Shown here one piece after another: positions 14,734-16,075 of a stretch of 16,075 nt of DNA (positions are counted from its first letter, which is position 1; the number at the start of each line of letters is the position of its first letter). The stretch spans positions 1 through 16,075 of the forward strand of contig JABIUH010000251.1 in the NCBI GenBank assembly GCA_018701055.1, in the 5' to 3' direction. Made by a program: the position numbers and the translations under genes. A model generated the notes under the pieces. The model searched no databases. It was not told where the DNA came from and saw nothing but the letters and a program-made list of their open reading frames with translations. The stretch is from Woeseia sp. (GTDB lineage: Bacteria > Pseudomonadota > Gammaproteobacteria > Steroidobacterales > Woeseiaceae).

Positions 14734-16075
14734 ATGACCGACGACATCGAATATACCTCGAGTAATATCAAGGTCTTAAAAGGCCTTGAAGCGGTCAGAA
14801 AAAGACCCGGAATGTACATCGGAGACACCGACGATGGTACGGGTTTACACCACATGGTCTTCGAGGTTGTCGATAACTCGATAGATGAGGCCTTGGCCGG
14901 CCATTGCAGCGTTATTTCAGTGACGATCCATGCAGATGAATCGATCACTATTATAGATGACGGCCGTGGTGTACCGGTCGATATCCATCCGGAAGAAGGG
15001 CGCTCAGCTGCAGAAGTCATCATGACTGTCCTCCATGCTGGCGGCAAATTCGATGATAATGCTTACAAAGTCTCTGGCGGCCTCCATGGCGTTGGGGTCT
15101 CGGTTGTTAATGCTCTATCGGAACACCTGGTATTGACCGTATACCGAGATGGTGAAATTCATCAACAAGAATATCGACACGGGGATCCTCAAGCGCCAAT
15201 TGCCGCTATCGGAAAAACCGAGCGGACAGGCACAACACTGCGCTTTAAACCTAGCCCGGGGACCTTCACCAATCTTCAGTACCACTATGATATTTTGGCG
15301 CGCCGGCTAAGAGAGCTGTCGTTTCTAAATTCCGGCGTTCGTATAGAGCTCAATGATGAGCGGGACGAAAAAAGCGATGTCTTCGAATACGAAGGTGGCA
15401 TCAGGGCTTTCGTTAATCACCTCAACAAAAACAAAACAACGGTTCATGGGACGGTTTTCTACTTTGAAAACGAGAAGGACGACGTCGTAGTTGAGGCAGC
15501 TCTGCAGTGGAACGACAGTTATCAGGAAAACATGTTTTGTTACACCAACAATATTCCGCAGCGGGACGGCGGAACCCATATGGCAGGTTTTCGAAGTGCA
15601 CTTACGCGCACGCTGAATAGCTATATCGAAAAAGAACTCTCTAGCAAAAAGGATAAGTTCACACCGACTGGCGACGATGCCCGCGAAGGCCTGACCGCAG
15701 TACTCTCGGTGAAAATTCCCGATCCCAAATTTTCATCCCAGACCAAAGATAAATTAGTTTCATCAGAAATTAAAGGCATTGTTGAATCGGCAATGGCAGG
15801 GCGACTTGAAGAGTTTCTGTTAGAAAACCCAAAAGAAGCTAAAGCAATAGTCTCAAAAATTGTCGACGCCGCACGCGCCCGAGAGGCAGCAAGAAAAGCC
15901 CGGGAAATGACGCGCCGAAAAGGTGCTCTCGACATCGCCGGTCTACCCGGGAAGCTCGCCGACTGTCAGGAGAAAGATCCCGCTCTATCCGAGTTGTTTC
16001 TCGTCGAAGGTGATTCAGCTGGCGGCTCAGCTAAGCAAGGGCGCGACCGACGCACTCAGGCAATCCTGCCGCTTA
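14734..16075 (+). CDS. gyrB: DNA gyrase subunit B (3' end outside window)
   Basis: 447 residues are present. GyrB is the ATPase subunit of gyrase, which introduces negative supercoils ahead of the fork. The GHKL ATPase domain is complete: EVVDNSIDEALAGH with Glu44 and Asn48, DDGRG at 75-79, GGLHGVG at 115-121, followed by the transducer domain with its QTKDKL loop. The TOPRIM domain begins with LVEGDSAGGSA (Glu near 425) and the gene is cut at GRDRRTQAILPL. The EGDSAGGSAKQGRDRRTQAILPL wording and N-terminal layout fit GyrB, though ParE shares much of this. ATG 14734 has AAGGA upstream. Position after recF supports gyrB. Confidence 0.98.
   Translation, partial: MTDDIEYTSSNIKVLKGLEAVRKRPGMYIGDTDDGTGLHHMVFEVVDNSIDEALAGHCSVISVTIHADESITIIDDGRGVPVDIHPEEGRSAAEVIMTVLHAGGKFDDNAYKVSGGLHGVGVSVVNALSEHLVLTVYRDGEIHQQEYRHGDPQAPIAAIGKTERTGTTLRFKPSPGTFTNLQYHYDILARRLRELSFLNSGVRIELNDERDEKSDVFEYEGGIRAFVNHLNKNKTTVHGTVFYFENEKDDVVVEAALQWNDSYQENMFCYTNNIPQRDGGTHMAGFRSALTRTLNSYIEKELSSKKDKFTPTGDDAREGLTAVLSVKIPDPKFSSQTKDKLVSSEIKGIVESAMAGRLEEFLLENPKEAKAIVSKIVDAARAREAARKAREMTRRKGALDIAGLPGKLADCQEKDPALSELFLVEGDSAGGSAKQGRDRRTQAILPL

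Overview
The window is the chromosomal replication-origin neighbourhood of a gammaproteobacterium of moderate G+C. On the right is rpmH<->dnaA-dnaN-recF-gyrB, transcribed rightward from a divergent promoter region. On the left, reading leftward, is rpmH-rnpA-yidC-mnmE. This order, the RpmH, MnmE and MnmG signatures, and Pseudomonas-type parS palindromes inside recF support the placement. I cannot name the genus from the sequence alone.

Layout: 1-454 (-) is the 5' part of an OppA-type peptide-binding lipoprotein gene, cut by the window edge. 529-2487 (-) is mnmG. 2616-6009 (+) is a three-gene operon joined by two ATGA overlaps: an exported S33-type alpha/beta hydrolase, a NatA-like ABC ATPase and a NatB-like ABC-2 permease, closed by a symmetrical terminator at 6037-6068. 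6095-6656 (-) is a decayed outer-membrane beta-barrel gene with two stops and a frameshift. 6867-10571 (-) is mnmE, yidC, rnpA and rpmH. 10572-10856 holds the divergent rpmH/dnaA control region. 10857-14606 (+) is dnaA, an oriC-like spacer, dnaN and recF, with two parS sites inside recF. 14734 to the right edge is gyrB, cut in its TOPRIM region.

How it fits together: DnaA binds boxes in the dnaA-dnaN spacer, where a DnaA-trio tract would nucleate opening. DnaN, RecF and GyrB act at the fork. ParB (not in the window) would load on the parS sites to segregate the origin. RpmH, RnpA and YidC serve translation, tRNA maturation and membrane insertion, and MnmE and MnmG jointly modify U34 of tRNAs.

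Most unusual points: rnpA has no ATG, GTG, TTG or CTG that would give a full-length protein and appears to need an ATT start; yidD is missing between rnpA and yidC; mnmE and mnmG are separated by a head-on operon and a dead porin-like gene; rsmG-parA-parB do not follow mnmG; and the dnaA-dnaN spacer has a very clean origin layout. I saw no tRNA or rRNA genes, CRISPR arrays or insertion sequences.
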